From Amnibacterium sp. (lineage in GTDB: Bacteria; Actinomycetota; Actinomycetes; Actinomycetales; Microbacteriaceae): DNA of 42,725 nucleotides. The stretch spans positions 1 to 42,725 of the forward strand of contig NZ_JAODBE010000122.1 of the NCBI RefSeq assembly GCF_025463795.1, read 5' to 3'. The notes under the pieces are model-generated. The model was not told the DNA's origin, ran no database searches, and saw nothing but the letters and a program-made list of their open reading frames with translations. Positions 22,704-30,974 of the stretch are shown in pieces; within the stretch, counting starts at the first letter, position 1, and each line of letters starts with the position of its first letter. The position numbers and the translations under genes were made by a program.

Positions 22704-23988
22704 TCAGTGGGGGAGGAGGCTCACCGGCACCATGTAGAGGCCGAACGCCATGACGACCCCGCAGAGACTCCACACGATCCAGCGGTAGACGCCCCGCATC
22801 CGGTGCTCCTCGGGCAGCGCCCGCACCTCGAGCGCGAGCAGGAACCCGAGCACGATCGGCAGCAGCACCGCGTTCATCACCTCGACGTCGACGGCGAGCG
22901 CGACGAGGTCGACCGCCGACAGCACGACGACGGCGCCGAGCACGTGGGCGAGCGCGTAGACCGTGTAGAACTTCCCGTTCGTGCGGTCGATGCGGCTGTT
23001 CAGGCTGTGCTTCCAGCCCATCACGTCCGCGACGCCCCACGAGCCGGCCAGCGACACGACGAGCGCCGCCACGAGCGCCCCGCCGAGCACGGCGGCGCCG
23101 ATCAGGACCTTCGCCGGCATGCCCCCCAGGAACGGCGTGACCGCCCCCGCGATGTCGCCGACCGTGTTCAGCGTCGGCCGAAGCCCGTGCGTGAAGACCG
23201 TGGCGGCGAGCGTCACGATGACGGCGATCATGATCACCTGCGTGAGCACCGCGCCGAACGCGGTGTCGCGCCGCTCGCGCGGCAGCGCGGCGACCGTGAG
23301 GCCTTTGTCGACCACCGCCGTCGGCTGGTAGAAGATCATCCACGGCATGATCACGGCGCCGATGTTCGCGGCGAGCAGGTACGAGCAGGTAGACGTAGCC
23401 GGGCTTGTCGAGCGGGATGGCGGTGGCACCGGCGATCACGTCGCCCACCTTCGGCCCCGACAGCACCATCGCGATGAGGAACGTGAGCTCGCCGAGCCCC
23501 ACGAGGATGCCGATCCGCTCCGCCCGGCGGTAGCGCCCGAGCAGCGCGACGGCGAGCAGCAGCACGGTCGCGACGGGGATCGTGAACCACCGCGAGACCC
23601 CGAACAGCTCCCCGACGCCCGCGATGCCGGCGAACTCGGTGAGGAGCGCCCCGATCGACGACAGCAGCAGGGTGCCGGCCGACAGGTAGCCCCAGCCACG
23701 CCCGAACTGCTCGCGGATGAGCAGCCCGTGACCCTTGCCGGTCACGATGCCGAGGCGCACCGTGATCTCCTGCACCATGAACAGGATCGGGATGAGCAGC
23801 AGCTGCGGCAGCAGCACCGCGTAGCCCCACGACGCCCCGGACTGGGCCGCCGTGACGAGGCACCCGGCGTCCGTGTCCGCGAGCATCACGATCAGGCCGG
23901 GGCCCCAGACGCGCAGCAGCCCGCGCTGCGGGGTGACGGTCTCGGCCTGCCCCTCGGGGCGGGTGGTCGTGGGGGCGTCCGCGGTCAC
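22704..23988 (-). pseudogene. NRAMP-family divalent metal transporter, frameshifted
   Basis: The gene encodes an NRAMP-superfamily metal transporter in two frames. The first part (GTG 23988 to about 23391) reads GPGLIVMLADTDAGCLVTAAQ through IPLDKPGYVYLL. The second (about 23381 to the stop at 22704) continues LLAANIGAVIMPWMIFYQPTAV to the end. A 10-bp tandem duplication at 23372-23391 shifts the frame; removing one copy gives DKPGYVYLLAANIGA and an uninterrupted 424-residue protein, the normal length. TM1 has DTDAG instead of the DPGN of Mn/Fe carriers, and TM6 has MPW instead of MPH, so this may be the NRAMP-related subfamily that includes Mg transporters. Everything else is well preserved, so the lesion is recent, reversible, or an assembly error. 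Confidence 0.88.
23372..23391. repeat. 10-bp tandem duplication causing the frameshift
   Basis: CGAGCAGGTA occurs twice in direct succession (23372-23381 and 23382-23391). Ten is not a multiple of three, so two copies break the NRAMP frame and one copy restores it exactly. Confidence 0.95.
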
Positions 23989-23996
23989 GGTGTTCC

Positions 23997-24023
23997 ACGG
24001 TAGGTGAGGTGGCCCTTACCTGC
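23997..24023 (-). promoter_or_regulatory. NRAMP promoter with DtxR/MntR-like inverted repeat
   Basis: TACCGT on the minus strand (24002-23997) is a -10 eight bases before GTG 23988. It overlaps an inverted repeat, GTAGGTGAGG and CCTTACCTGC separated by four bases (24000-24023). The AGGTnAGG half-sites resemble those of DtxR/IdeR/MntR metalloregulators, though the spacing is longer than the classical DtxR box. Confidence 0.4.
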
Positions 24024-24103
24024 GAACCGGGGGAGCGGGCGGTCGGGGGACTCCCACCCAACGTGCGGACGAGGGGGCCACGCTTGCGCGCCGGGAGGTG
24101 CGG

Positions 24104-24547
24104 ATGCGCGGGAACGACGAGGTGCGGAACGCAGTGGCCGGTGCAGTGGCCGGCACGGTCGCGACGGCCGCCATGAGCGCGGTGCTGGCCGTCGCGGCGA
24201 GGCGAGGGCTGCTGCAGGAGCCGCCGCCCCGGGCCATCGTCCGCACGGCGCTGCCCGGCCTGTCGCGGGAGGCGGTGAACGCGACCGCGGTCGTCGCGCA
24301 TCTCGGGTACGGCGCCGCGGCCGGCGCCCTGCACCGCGCGGTGCTCGGCGGCCCGGGACCGGCCGCATCCGTCCTCTACGCGCTCGCGCTCTGGGCCGGC
24401 AGCTACCAGGGGTGGGTGCCGCTGCTCGGCGCGCTGCCGCCCGCCCACCTCGACGACCGCCGGCGCCAGGCGTCGATGATCGCCGCGCACGTCGTCTACG
24501 GCCTCGTGCTGGGCGCAGTGACGGCGCGTCGGCGCCGGGGGCGCTGA
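24104..24547 (+). CDS. Small integral membrane protein, 147 aa
   Basis: Hypothetical membrane protein with four hydrophobic segments: AVAGTVATAAMSAVLAVAA, VVAHLGYGAAAGALHRAV, SVLYALALWAGSYQGWVPLL and IAAHVVYGLVLGAVTA, ending in a basic tail (RRRRGR) that is likely cytoplasmic. The G-x-x-A-T-A-A-M-S pattern in the first segment is seen in several small uncharacterised actinobacterial membrane proteins. ATG 24104 follows GGGAGG by five bases; the GTG at 24098 overlaps that site. It is divergent from the NRAMP gene and followed by two hairpins before mfd. Function unknown. Confidence 0.7.
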   Translation: MRGNDEVRNAVAGAVAGTVATAAMSAVLAVAARRGLLQEPPPRAIVRTALPGLSREAVNATAVVAHLGYGAAAGALHRAVLGGPGPAASVLYALALWAGSYQGWVPLLGALPPAHLDDRRRQASMIAAHVVYGLVLGAVTARRRRGR

Positions 24548-24558
24548 GGAGGGCCACT

Positions 24559-24595
24559 CGCTCCACGTCGCGGTTCGAGCCGCGTCGAGGGAGCG
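24559..24595 (+). terminator. Hairpin after the small membrane protein gene
   Basis: CGCTCC pairs with GGAGCG outside, and CGCGG with CCGCG inside, around a TTCGAG loop, 12 bases past the stop. There is no T-tract, so if it terminates transcription it does so as a bare GC-rich stem. Confidence 0.4.
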
Positions 24596-24621
24596 GATGC
24601 GGCTCCGATCGCGACGCGAGG

Positions 24622-24664
24622 GCGGTGGCGACGCCGCAGCGGCGTCGCCACCGCGCCGTAGAAT
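24622..24664 (+). promoter_or_regulatory. mfd promoter with a 33-bp perfect palindrome
   Basis: A perfect GC-only palindrome (arms GCGGTGGCGACGCCGC, one-base centre; 24622-24654) ends four bases before the -10 TAGAAT (24659-24664). The -10 ends seven bases before GTG 24672, predicting a leaderless mRNA, so the palindrome is upstream of the transcript and would be in double-stranded promoter DNA. It occupies the -35 and spacer, where a dimeric regulator could bind. Confidence 0.5.
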
Positions 24665-24671
24665 CGAACGA

Positions 24672-27600
24672 GTGAGTCTCACGGGTCTGCCGCGCCTGCT
24701 CGCCGACGGCGAATCGGTCGCGAGGGCGCTGTCCGCCGCATCACGCAGCGCGGACTTCTCCGCGACGCCGGGCCTGCACGCCCCGCTGCTCGTCGGGCTG
24801 CTCCAGCGCCGCAAGGAGCGCGGGGAGGCCGACGCGGCCTTCCTCGTCACCGCCACCGAGCGGGACGCGGACGCGCTTCGCGCCGGCCTCGAGTGCCTGG
24901 TGCCCGAGGCCGAGGTGCTCGACTTCCCGGCCTGGGAGACGCTGCCCCACGAGCGGCTGAGCCCGGGCGTGGAGACGGTCGGCCGGCGGCTCGCCGCCAT
25001 CCGCCGCATGCATCTGTGGCGTCCCGGTGACGCCCCGCTGATCGTCGTCGCCCCCGTGCGCGCCGCGCTGCAGCCCCTGACCGACGGCCTCGGCGAGGTC
25101 GAGCCGATCGAGATCGCGCTCGGCCAGCGGGGCGTGGACCTCGGAGCGGTCACCCAGCGCCTCGTCGCGCTCGCCTACGCCCGCGTCGACCTCGTCACCC
25201 GCCGCGGCGAGTTCGCGGTGCGCGGCGGCATCCTCGACGTGTTCTCACCCGTCGCGGAGCACCCTGTGCGCATCGACTTCTTCGGCGACGAGGTCGACCA
25301 GCTCCGGTTCTTCTCCGTCGCCGACCAGCGCTCCCTCGACGCGCCCGTCGAGTCGGTGTCCCTCGTGCCCGCGCGCGAGCTGCTGCTCACCCCAGCCGTG
25401 CAGCAGCGGGCGCGCGAGCTGCAGCACGAGTTCCCGAACCTCACCACGATGCTCGCGAAGATCGCGGAGGGGATCCCCGTCGAGGGGATGGAGTCCCTCG
25501 CGCCGGTGCTCGTCGACCGGCTCGTGCCGGTCAGCGACTACCTGCCCGACGGCGCCGCGGTCGCGATCCTCTCGCCCGAGCGCGTCGCGTCCCGCGCGGT
25601 GAGCCTCGCCGACACGAACCGCGAGTTCCTGCACGCCGCGTGGAGCGCCGCCACCGCCGGCGCCCAGGCGCCGATCGACCTCGACGCGGGCGACTTCCTG
25701 ACCGTGAAGGTCCTGCGGCAGGCCGCGGGCGACGACCGCACCTGGTGGACCGTCAGCTCGTTCGAGTCGCAGCCGGTGGAGGACGCGGATCCGGCGCTCG
25801 CCGCCGCCCTGCTCGCCGATTCCGCGGAATACCTCCGGGTCGACGGCGCGGCGACGCCGGTCACGCCCGGCAAGCCGGCCGAGCTGCTCGACCACCTCGC
25901 TTCGCGCCTGCGGCACGGCTGGAGCGCCGTGGTCACCGCCGCCGGCCGCGGCCTCGTCGAGCGCGCCCGCGACGTGCTCGCGGAGCGCGGCCTCGCCGCC
26001 CGCCAGGTCGAGGAGCTGCCGTCCGAGCTCGAGTCCGGCGTGGCCTACGTCACGCTCGGCGACGTGGAGGCCGGGTTCGAGCAGCCCGAGATCGCGCTCG
26101 CGCTCATCACCGAGCGGGAGTTCTACGGCCGGGCGGCATCCGTCGACAGCCGTCCGCACAAGCTGGCGTCGCGGCGCAAGAACGTGGTCGATCCGCTGCA
26201 GCTGAAGGCCGGCGACTACGTGGTGCACCAGACGCACGGCATCGGCCGCTTCGTCGAGCTCGTGCGGCGGGAGGTCGCCGGCAGCACCCGCACCGGCCCG
26301 CGCCGGGCGGGGGAGAAGGCGCCCGACAAGATCATCAGAGAGTTCCTGCTGCTCGAGTACGCCCCGAGCAAGCGCGGCTTCCCGGGCGACAAGCTCTACG
26401 TGCCGACCGACCAGCTCGATCTGCTCACGCGGTACGTCGGCGGCGAGGCGCCCCCGCTGTCCAAGATGGGCGGATCCGACTGGGCCGCCGCGAAGGGACG
26501 CGCGCGCAAGGCGGTGCGCGACATCGCGGTCGAGCTCGTCAAGCTCTACTCCGCCCGGATGGCGAGCCGCGGTCACGCGTTCGGCCCGGACACCCCCTGG
26601 CAGCGCGAGCTCGAGGAGGCGTTCCCGTTCACGGAGACGCCCGACCAGCTCGAGACGATCGACCAGGTGAAGGCCGACATGGAGCGGCCGATCCCGATGG
26701 ACCGCCTCATCTCCGGCGACGTCGGCTTCGGCAAGACCGAGGTCGCGGTGCGCGCCGCGTTCAAGGCCATCCAGGACGGCAAGCAGGTCGTGATGCTCGT
26801 GCCGACGACGCTGCTCGTGCGCCAGCATCTCGACACGTTCCAGGAGCGGTTCGCCGGCTTCCCCGTGACGGTGCGGCCCCTCAGCCGCTTCCAGTCCGAC
26901 CGGGAGGCCAAGGAGACGATCAAGGGCCTCACCGAGGGCAGCGTCGACATGGTCATCGGCACCCACCGCATCCTCTCCAACGGCGTGAGGTTCAAGGACG
27001 TCGGCCTGGTCATCATCGACGAGGAGCAGCGCTTCGGGGTCGAGCACAAGGAGCAGCTGAAGAAGCTGAAGACGAACGTCGACGTGCTCGCGATGAGTGC
27101 GACGCCGATCCCGCGCACGCTCGAGATGGCGGTGACGGGCATCCGCGAGATGTCGACGCTCGCGACCCCGCCCGAGGACCGGCACCCGATCCTCACCTAC
27201 GTCGGGGCCCGGTCGCCCGGGCAGATCACCGCCGCGATCCGGCGCGAGCTGCTCCGCGAGGGCCAGGTGTTCTACGTGCACAACCGGGTCGCGTCGATCA
27301 ACCGCGTCGCGGCCGAGCTCGCCGAGCTCGTGCCGGAGGCGCGGATCGCGGTCGCGCACGGGCAGATGGGGGAGCACGCGCTCGAGCAGGTGATGATCGA
27401 CTTCTGGGAGCGGCGATTCGACGTGCTCGTCTCCACGACGATCATCGAGACCGGGCTCGACATCGCGAACGCGAACACCCTGATCATGGACCGGGCGGAC
27501 AAGTACGGCCTCAGCCAGCTGCACCAGATCCGCGGTCGCGTCGGGCGGGGCCGCGAGCGCGGCTACGCCTACTTCCTCTACGACGCCGACAAGCCGCTGT

Positions 27601-28292
27601 CCGAGACCGCCGTCGACCGCCTCGAGACGATCGCGGCGAACAACGAGCTCGGCTCCGGCATGCAGGTGGCGCTGAAGGACCTCGAGATCCGTGGTGCGGG
27701 CAACCTGCTCGGCGGCGAGCAGTCGGGCCACATCGCGGGAGTCGGCTTCGATCTCTACCTGCGGATGATCGGCGAGGCCGTCAACGACTTCCGCGGCGAG
27801 GTCGCGGAGGGCCAGACCGAGCTGCGGCTCGAGCTGCCGGTCGATGCGCGGATCCCCGAGAGCTACATCGACAGCGAGCGGCTGCGCCTCGAGGCCTACC
27901 AGAAGCTGTCGGCCGCGTCGGCGCCGACCGCCGCCGACGGGCAGCTCGAGCTCGTGCTCGACGAGCTCGTCGACCGCTACGGCCCGGCGCCCGACGAGGT
28001 GACGAACCTCATCCGGGTCTCGACGCTGCGCCGGATGGCGCAGCAGGCCGGGCTGTCGGACGTCGTCGCGCTCGGCAAGATGCTCCGCGTCGCGCCCGCG
28101 AACCTGCCCGACTCGATCCAGGTGCGACTGCAGCGGATGTACCCGGGCTCGAGGGTGCTCGCCACGGCCGGCGCCGTCACCGTGCCGATGCCGCTCCTCG
28201 ACGGGCAGCCGCTGCCCGACGCCGGGCTGATCGAGTGGGCGCAGCAGCTGCTCGGCGCGATCTTCGTCAAGCAGCCGCAGCCCACCGCCTGA
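24672..28292 (+). CDS. mfd: Transcription-repair coupling factor
   Basis: A 1206-residue ATPase that removes RNA polymerase stalled at DNA damage and recruits UvrA. The order of domains is standard: an N-terminal UvrB-like region (LEVLDFPAWETLPHERLSP type sequence, then RRGEFAVRGGILDVFSP), the polymerase-interaction domain beginning GDYVVHQTHGIGRFVEL near residue 515, a translocase with Walker A GDVGFGKTEVA and Walker B DEEQRFGVEHKE, helicase motif SATPIPRTLEMA, the QLHQIRGRVGRG motif VI, and a C-terminal UvrA-masking domain. The start is GTG 24672, with no ribosome site but a -10 seven bases upstream. A strong hairpin follows the stop. In mycobacteria mfd is next to mazG; here five and more genes separate them. 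Confidence 0.97.
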   Translation: MSLTGLPRLLADGESVARALSAASRSADFSATPGLHAPLLVGLLQRRKERGEADAAFLVTATERDADALRAGLECLVPEAEVLDFPAWETLPHERLSPGVETVGRRLAAIRRMHLWRPGDAPLIVVAPVRAALQPLTDGLGEVEPIEIALGQRGVDLGAVTQRLVALAYARVDLVTRRGEFAVRGGILDVFSPVAEHPVRIDFFGDEVDQLRFFSVADQRSLDAPVESVSLVPARELLLTPAVQQRARELQHEFPNLTTMLAKIAEGIPVEGMESLAPVLVDRLVPVSDYLPDGAAVAILSPERVASRAVSLADTNREFLHAAWSAATAGAQAPIDLDAGDFLTVKVLRQAAGDDRTWWTVSSFESQPVEDADPALAAALLADSAEYLRVDGAATPVTPGKPAELLDHLASRLRHGWSAVVTAAGRGLVERARDVLAERGLAARQVEELPSELESGVAYVTLGDVEAGFEQPEIALALITEREFYGRAASVDSRPHKLASRRKNVVDPLQLKAGDYVVHQTHGIGRFVELVRREVAGSTRTGPRRAGEKAPDKIIREFLLLEYAPSKRGFPGDKLYVPTDQLDLLTRYVGGEAPPLSKMGGSDWAAAKGRARKAVRDIAVELVKLYSARMASRGHAFGPDTPWQRELEEAFPFTETPDQLETIDQVKADMERPIPMDRLISGDVGFGKTEVAVRAAFKAIQDGKQVVMLVPTTLLVRQHLDTFQERFAGFPVTVRPLSRFQSDREAKETIKGLTEGSVDMVIGTHRILSNGVRFKDVGLVIIDEEQRFGVEHKEQLKKLKTNVDVLAMSATPIPRTLEMAVTGIREMSTLATPPEDRHPILTYVGARSPGQITAAIRRELLREGQVFYVHNRVASINRVAAELAELVPEARIAVAHGQMGEHALEQVMIDFWERRFDVLVSTTIIETGLDIANANTLIMDRADKYGLSQLHQIRGRVGRGRERGYAYFLYDADKPLSETAVDRLETIAANNELGSGMQVALKDLEIRGAGNLLGGEQSGHIAGVGFDLYLRMIGEAVNDFRGEVAEGQTELRLELPVDARIPESYIDSERLRLEAYQKLSAASAPTAADGQLELVLDELVDRYGPAPDEVTNLIRVSTLRRMAQQAGLSDVVALGKMLRVAPANLPDSIQVRLQRMYPGSRVLATAGAVTVPMPLLDGQPLPDAGLIEWAQQLLGAIFVKQPQPTA

Positions 28293-28302
28293 GCCGTCCC
28301 GT

Positions 28303-28338
28303 CGCCTGCGGATGCGCCGAAGGGCGCCTCCGCAGGCG
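28303..28338 (+). terminator. Hairpin terminator after mfd
   Basis: CGCCTGCGGA-T-GCGCC pairs with GGCGCC-TCCGCAGGCG around loop GAAG, one mismatch in 16 pairs, beginning 11 bases past the mfd stop. A GGTTGCC follows in place of a real T-tract, as is common in high-GC genomes. Confidence 0.65.
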
Positions 28339-28422
28339 GTTGCCGCATGCAGGCGGCGCACCGGCGGTGAGCACGCCCGAGCGGTTGCGATCCAGCGGTC
28401 CGATCGGCCAGGCTGCGAGCGC

Positions 28423-28453
28423 TTGACCCTCACACCGTGTGAGGCCCGAGGCT
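28423..28453 (+). promoter_or_regulatory. MerR-type autoregulated promoter
   Basis: TTGACC (28423-28428) and GAGGCT (28448-28453) are separated by 19 bp, the long spacer typical of MerR-controlled promoters. A perfect 8-1-8 dyad, CCTCACAC-C-GTGTGAGG (28428-28444), fills the spacer. The ATG follows 10 bases after the -10, so the leader is at most a few bases. Confidence 0.8.
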
Positions 28454-28463
28454 CGGACGCACC

Positions 28464-29297
28464 ATGTACACCATCGGCAGGTTCGCATCGATCGGACGGG
28501 TGACCGTCCGGATGCTTCGCCACTGGGACGAGACCGGCCTACTCGCTCCCGCGCACGTCGACCCGGTCACCGGGTACCGCTCGTACGCCTCGGAGCAGCT
28601 CGCGGACCTCGCGGAGATCGTGCGGCTGCGCGACCTCGGGCTCGGCCTCGTCGACGTCGGGCGCGTGCTGCGCGCCGGCGCCGATTCCCGAGCCGCCCGG
28701 TCGGTGCTCGAGTCGGCGCGGGAGGCGCTGCGGCGCTCGCTCGCCGCGGATGCCGAGCGCCTGGCGCGATTCGACGCCTACCTCCGCCAGGAAGAAGGAG
28801 CTGGTCCCATGTCCGATCCGACGACCATCGTCGAGTTCCGCAGCGCGCCCGCCCAGCGTGTGGCGACGCTCACCCGAACGGCGGCGGGCTTCGGCTCGTC
28901 GAACATCGGCCCGGTGGTCGGTCCGATGTTCCCCGAGGTGCAGGCGCGGCTCGATGCCGCGGGCGTCGCCTTCGGTCCCGCCGTCGCCGTCTACTCCGCC
29001 GACGAGTCCGGCGACGGGTCGGGCGTGCTCGTGACCGCCGGCTTCGAGATCGGCGACGCCGCTCCGCCGGTCGCCGGACTGGACGTCCATGTGCTCCCTG
29101 CCGTCGAGGCGGCGATCACGACGCACCACGGCTCGATGGACACCATCGACGAGTCCTGGATGGCGCTGGTCGACCAGGTGAAGGCCCGCGGCGCGGTGCT
29201 GTCGGACGCCTGCCGCGAGATCTACCTGACGCCCGGCGACCGTCCTCAGGAGGAGTGGGTGACCCGCCTCGTGCAGCCGGTGGCGGCCGGCGCCTGA
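28464..29297 (+). CDS. MerR-family regulator with GyrI-like effector domain
   Basis: A 277-residue transcription regulator. Residues 1-70 form the MerR winged helix-turn-helix (YTIGRFASIGRVTVRMLRHWDETGLLAP, then GYRSYASEQLADLAEIVRLRDLG). A coiled-coil dimerisation helix follows to about residue 110, then a GyrI-like (SOUL/BacI-type) small-molecule-binding domain at 120-275, as in multidrug-sensing MerR regulators such as BmrR/BltR relatives. Conserved aromatic and acidic residues appear in VYSADESGDGSG and TTHHGSMDTIDESW. The dyad in its own 19-bp spacer promoter strongly suggests autoregulation. The MFS exporter further downstream is a possible target, but no similar site is seen in front of it. 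Confidence 0.9.
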   Translation: MYTIGRFASIGRVTVRMLRHWDETGLLAPAHVDPVTGYRSYASEQLADLAEIVRLRDLGLGLVDVGRVLRAGADSRAARSVLESAREALRRSLAADAERLARFDAYLRQEEGAGPMSDPTTIVEFRSAPAQRVATLTRTAAGFGSSNIGPVVGPMFPEVQARLDAAGVAFGPAVAVYSADESGDGSGVLVTAGFEIGDAAPPVAGLDVHVLPAVEAAITTHHGSMDTIDESWMALVDQVKARGAVLSDACREIYLTPGDRPQEEWVTRLVQPVAAGA

Positions 29298-29459
29298 TCC
29301 CGTCGCGGTCCGGTGCCGCGGGGGAAGCCGCCTGTCCGGCCGGGGCTCCCTGCGGGGCTGGTACCGGCGGCGACGCCCTGCCTGGGACCGGCCGCCCGGG
29401 CTTCCTAGGATGGAGGCCGGGATCCGCATCCCGATCGTTCGGATGCATCGGGGGCCGGG

Positions 29460-30917
29460 ATGGGCGAGACCGAGGTCTTCGGGGTCGCCGTCCTCCTCTG
29501 CGGGCTGGGCCTCGTGGCGGCGATCGCCGCGAACTCGGTCGGCTCCCGCATCCGCGTGCCGGCGCCCGCCCTGTTCCTGATCGTGGCCGCGCTGGCCTCC
29601 GACCTGTTCCCGGTGCTCGGCACCGTGCCGCTCGTCACCGACGAGCGGATCGTCACGGTCGCCCTGATCCTCATCCTGTTCGACGGCGGCATGCACATCG
29701 GCTGGCGCCGCTTCCGCGAGAGCGCCGGGCCGATGACCTGGGTCGGGATCGCCGGCACCGCCGTCACCGCGGCGGCCGTCGCGCTCGTGGCCCACCTGCT
29801 CTTCGGCCTCGCCTGGCAGGCGGCGCTGCTGCTCGGCGCGGCGCTCTCGCCGACCGATCCCGCCGTGGTGTTCGCGGTGCTCGGCAAGCGCGACATCGAG
29901 GGGCGCTCCGGCACGATCCTCGAGGGCGAGTCCGGGGTGAACGATCCCGTCGGCATCGCGCTCCTCGCCGCGCTCCTCGCCGCCGGCGGCGGTGCCGGCG
30001 CGGTGGCCGCCGGGGTGGGCGACTTCCTGCTGCAGATGGTGGTCGGCACGGCGGTCGGCCTCGCGGGCGGCCGGCTGCTCGGTCTCCTGATGCGCCGGGT
30101 GCGGCTGCCGAACGAGTCGCTGTACGCGCTGCGGACCATCGCGTTCGCCGGCCTGCTCTACGGCGTCGCCGCCGTGCTGCACGGCTCCGGCTTCCTCGCG
30201 GTGTTCCTCGCGGGCATCGTCGTCGGCGACGTCCGCGCGCCGTACGCCGGCGAGGTGCGCCGGTTCAGCGGCGGCCTGTCGAGCCTCGCCGAGATCGTCG
30301 CGTTCACGGTGCTCGGGCTCAGCGTCTCCTGGCACGACGTGCTGCAGCCCTCGGTGCTGCTGCCGGGGCTCGCCATCGCGGCCCTGCTGCTCCTCGTGAT
30401 CCGCCCGCTGCTCGTCGGCGCGCTGCTCGTCCCGATCCGTCTCGCGCTCGGCGAGCGGGCGTTCATCGTGCTGGCGGGGCTGAAGGGCGCCGTGCCGATC
30501 CTGCTCGGGATCCTCATCCGGGACGCGCACGTGCCGGGCGGCGACGTGCTCGCGGGCCTGATCTTCGTCGTCGTGCTCGTCTCGGTGGTGGTGCAGGGCG
30601 GCGCCGTGCCGCTGCTCGCCCGGTGGTTCCGCGTGCCGATGCGCACCGTCGAGCAGCAGCCGTTCGTGGCGGGACTGCGGTTCAACCAGGAGCCCGAGGG
30701 CCTGCGTCACTTCGTCGTGACGGCGGGATCACCGGCGGACGGCGCGGCCGTCGGCGAGCTGTCCCTCGGCGAGCACGGCTGGGTGAGCATGGTGCGCCGC
30801 GACGGCGGTCCCGTGCGGCTGAGCGGTCGCACGCGGCTGGCGGCGGGCGACGAGGTGCTCGCCTTCGCGGGTCCGGATCTCGACGTCGGCGGGCTGTTCG
30901 AGGTGCCGCGGTCCTGA
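29460..30917 (+). CDS. Monovalent cation/proton antiporter (CPA1, NhaP2/CvrA type)
   Basis: A 485-residue membrane protein that exchanges Na+ or K+ for protons. About 12-13 hydrophobic segments are visible. The transport-site region reads LSPTDPAVVFAVLGKRD, and GESGVNDPVGIAL carries the ND pair of the CPA1 family. After the membrane part, residues of about 400-480 form a TrkA-C/RCK-C-like regulatory domain (FVVTAGSPADGAAVGELSLGEHGWVSMVRRDG), as in K+/H+ antiporters of the NhaP2/CvrA group. ATG 29460 has a GGGGG-rich site; TAGGAT at 29406-29411 may be its -10. It is alone in its transcription unit or leads into the alpha/beta hydrolase 57 bp later. Confidence 0.9.
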   Translation: MGETEVFGVAVLLCGLGLVAAIAANSVGSRIRVPAPALFLIVAALASDLFPVLGTVPLVTDERIVTVALILILFDGGMHIGWRRFRESAGPMTWVGIAGTAVTAAAVALVAHLLFGLAWQAALLLGAALSPTDPAVVFAVLGKRDIEGRSGTILEGESGVNDPVGIALLAALLAAGGGAGAVAAGVGDFLLQMVVGTAVGLAGGRLLGLLMRRVRLPNESLYALRTIAFAGLLYGVAAVLHGSGFLAVFLAGIVVGDVRAPYAGEVRRFSGGLSSLAEIVAFTVLGLSVSWHDVLQPSVLLPGLAIAALLLLVIRPLLVGALLVPIRLALGERAFIVLAGLKGAVPILLGILIRDAHVPGGDVLAGLIFVVVLVSVVVQGGAVPLLARWFRVPMRTVEQQPFVAGLRFNQEPEGLRHFVVTAGSPADGAAVGELSLGEHGWVSMVRRDGGPVRLSGRTRLAAGDEVLAFAGPDLDVGGLFEVPRS

Positions 30918-30974
30918 ACGGATCCCGAACGTCGCATCCAGGTTCCGGAGGCATGCTGCGTGCAGGAGGACCGT

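Noticed and set aside
22624-23372. Continuation of the first NRAMP frame past the duplication to 22624
   Set aside because: After the duplication this frame encodes Arg/Ala-rich non-transporter sequence, while the correct NRAMP sequence continues in another frame. It is a shifted tail, not a fusion.
24566-24590. A tRNA T-arm look-alike (CGCGG-TTCGAG-CCGCG)
   Set aside because: There is no acceptor, D or anticodon arm around it and the loop has six bases, not seven. It is part of the hairpin after the small membrane protein gene.
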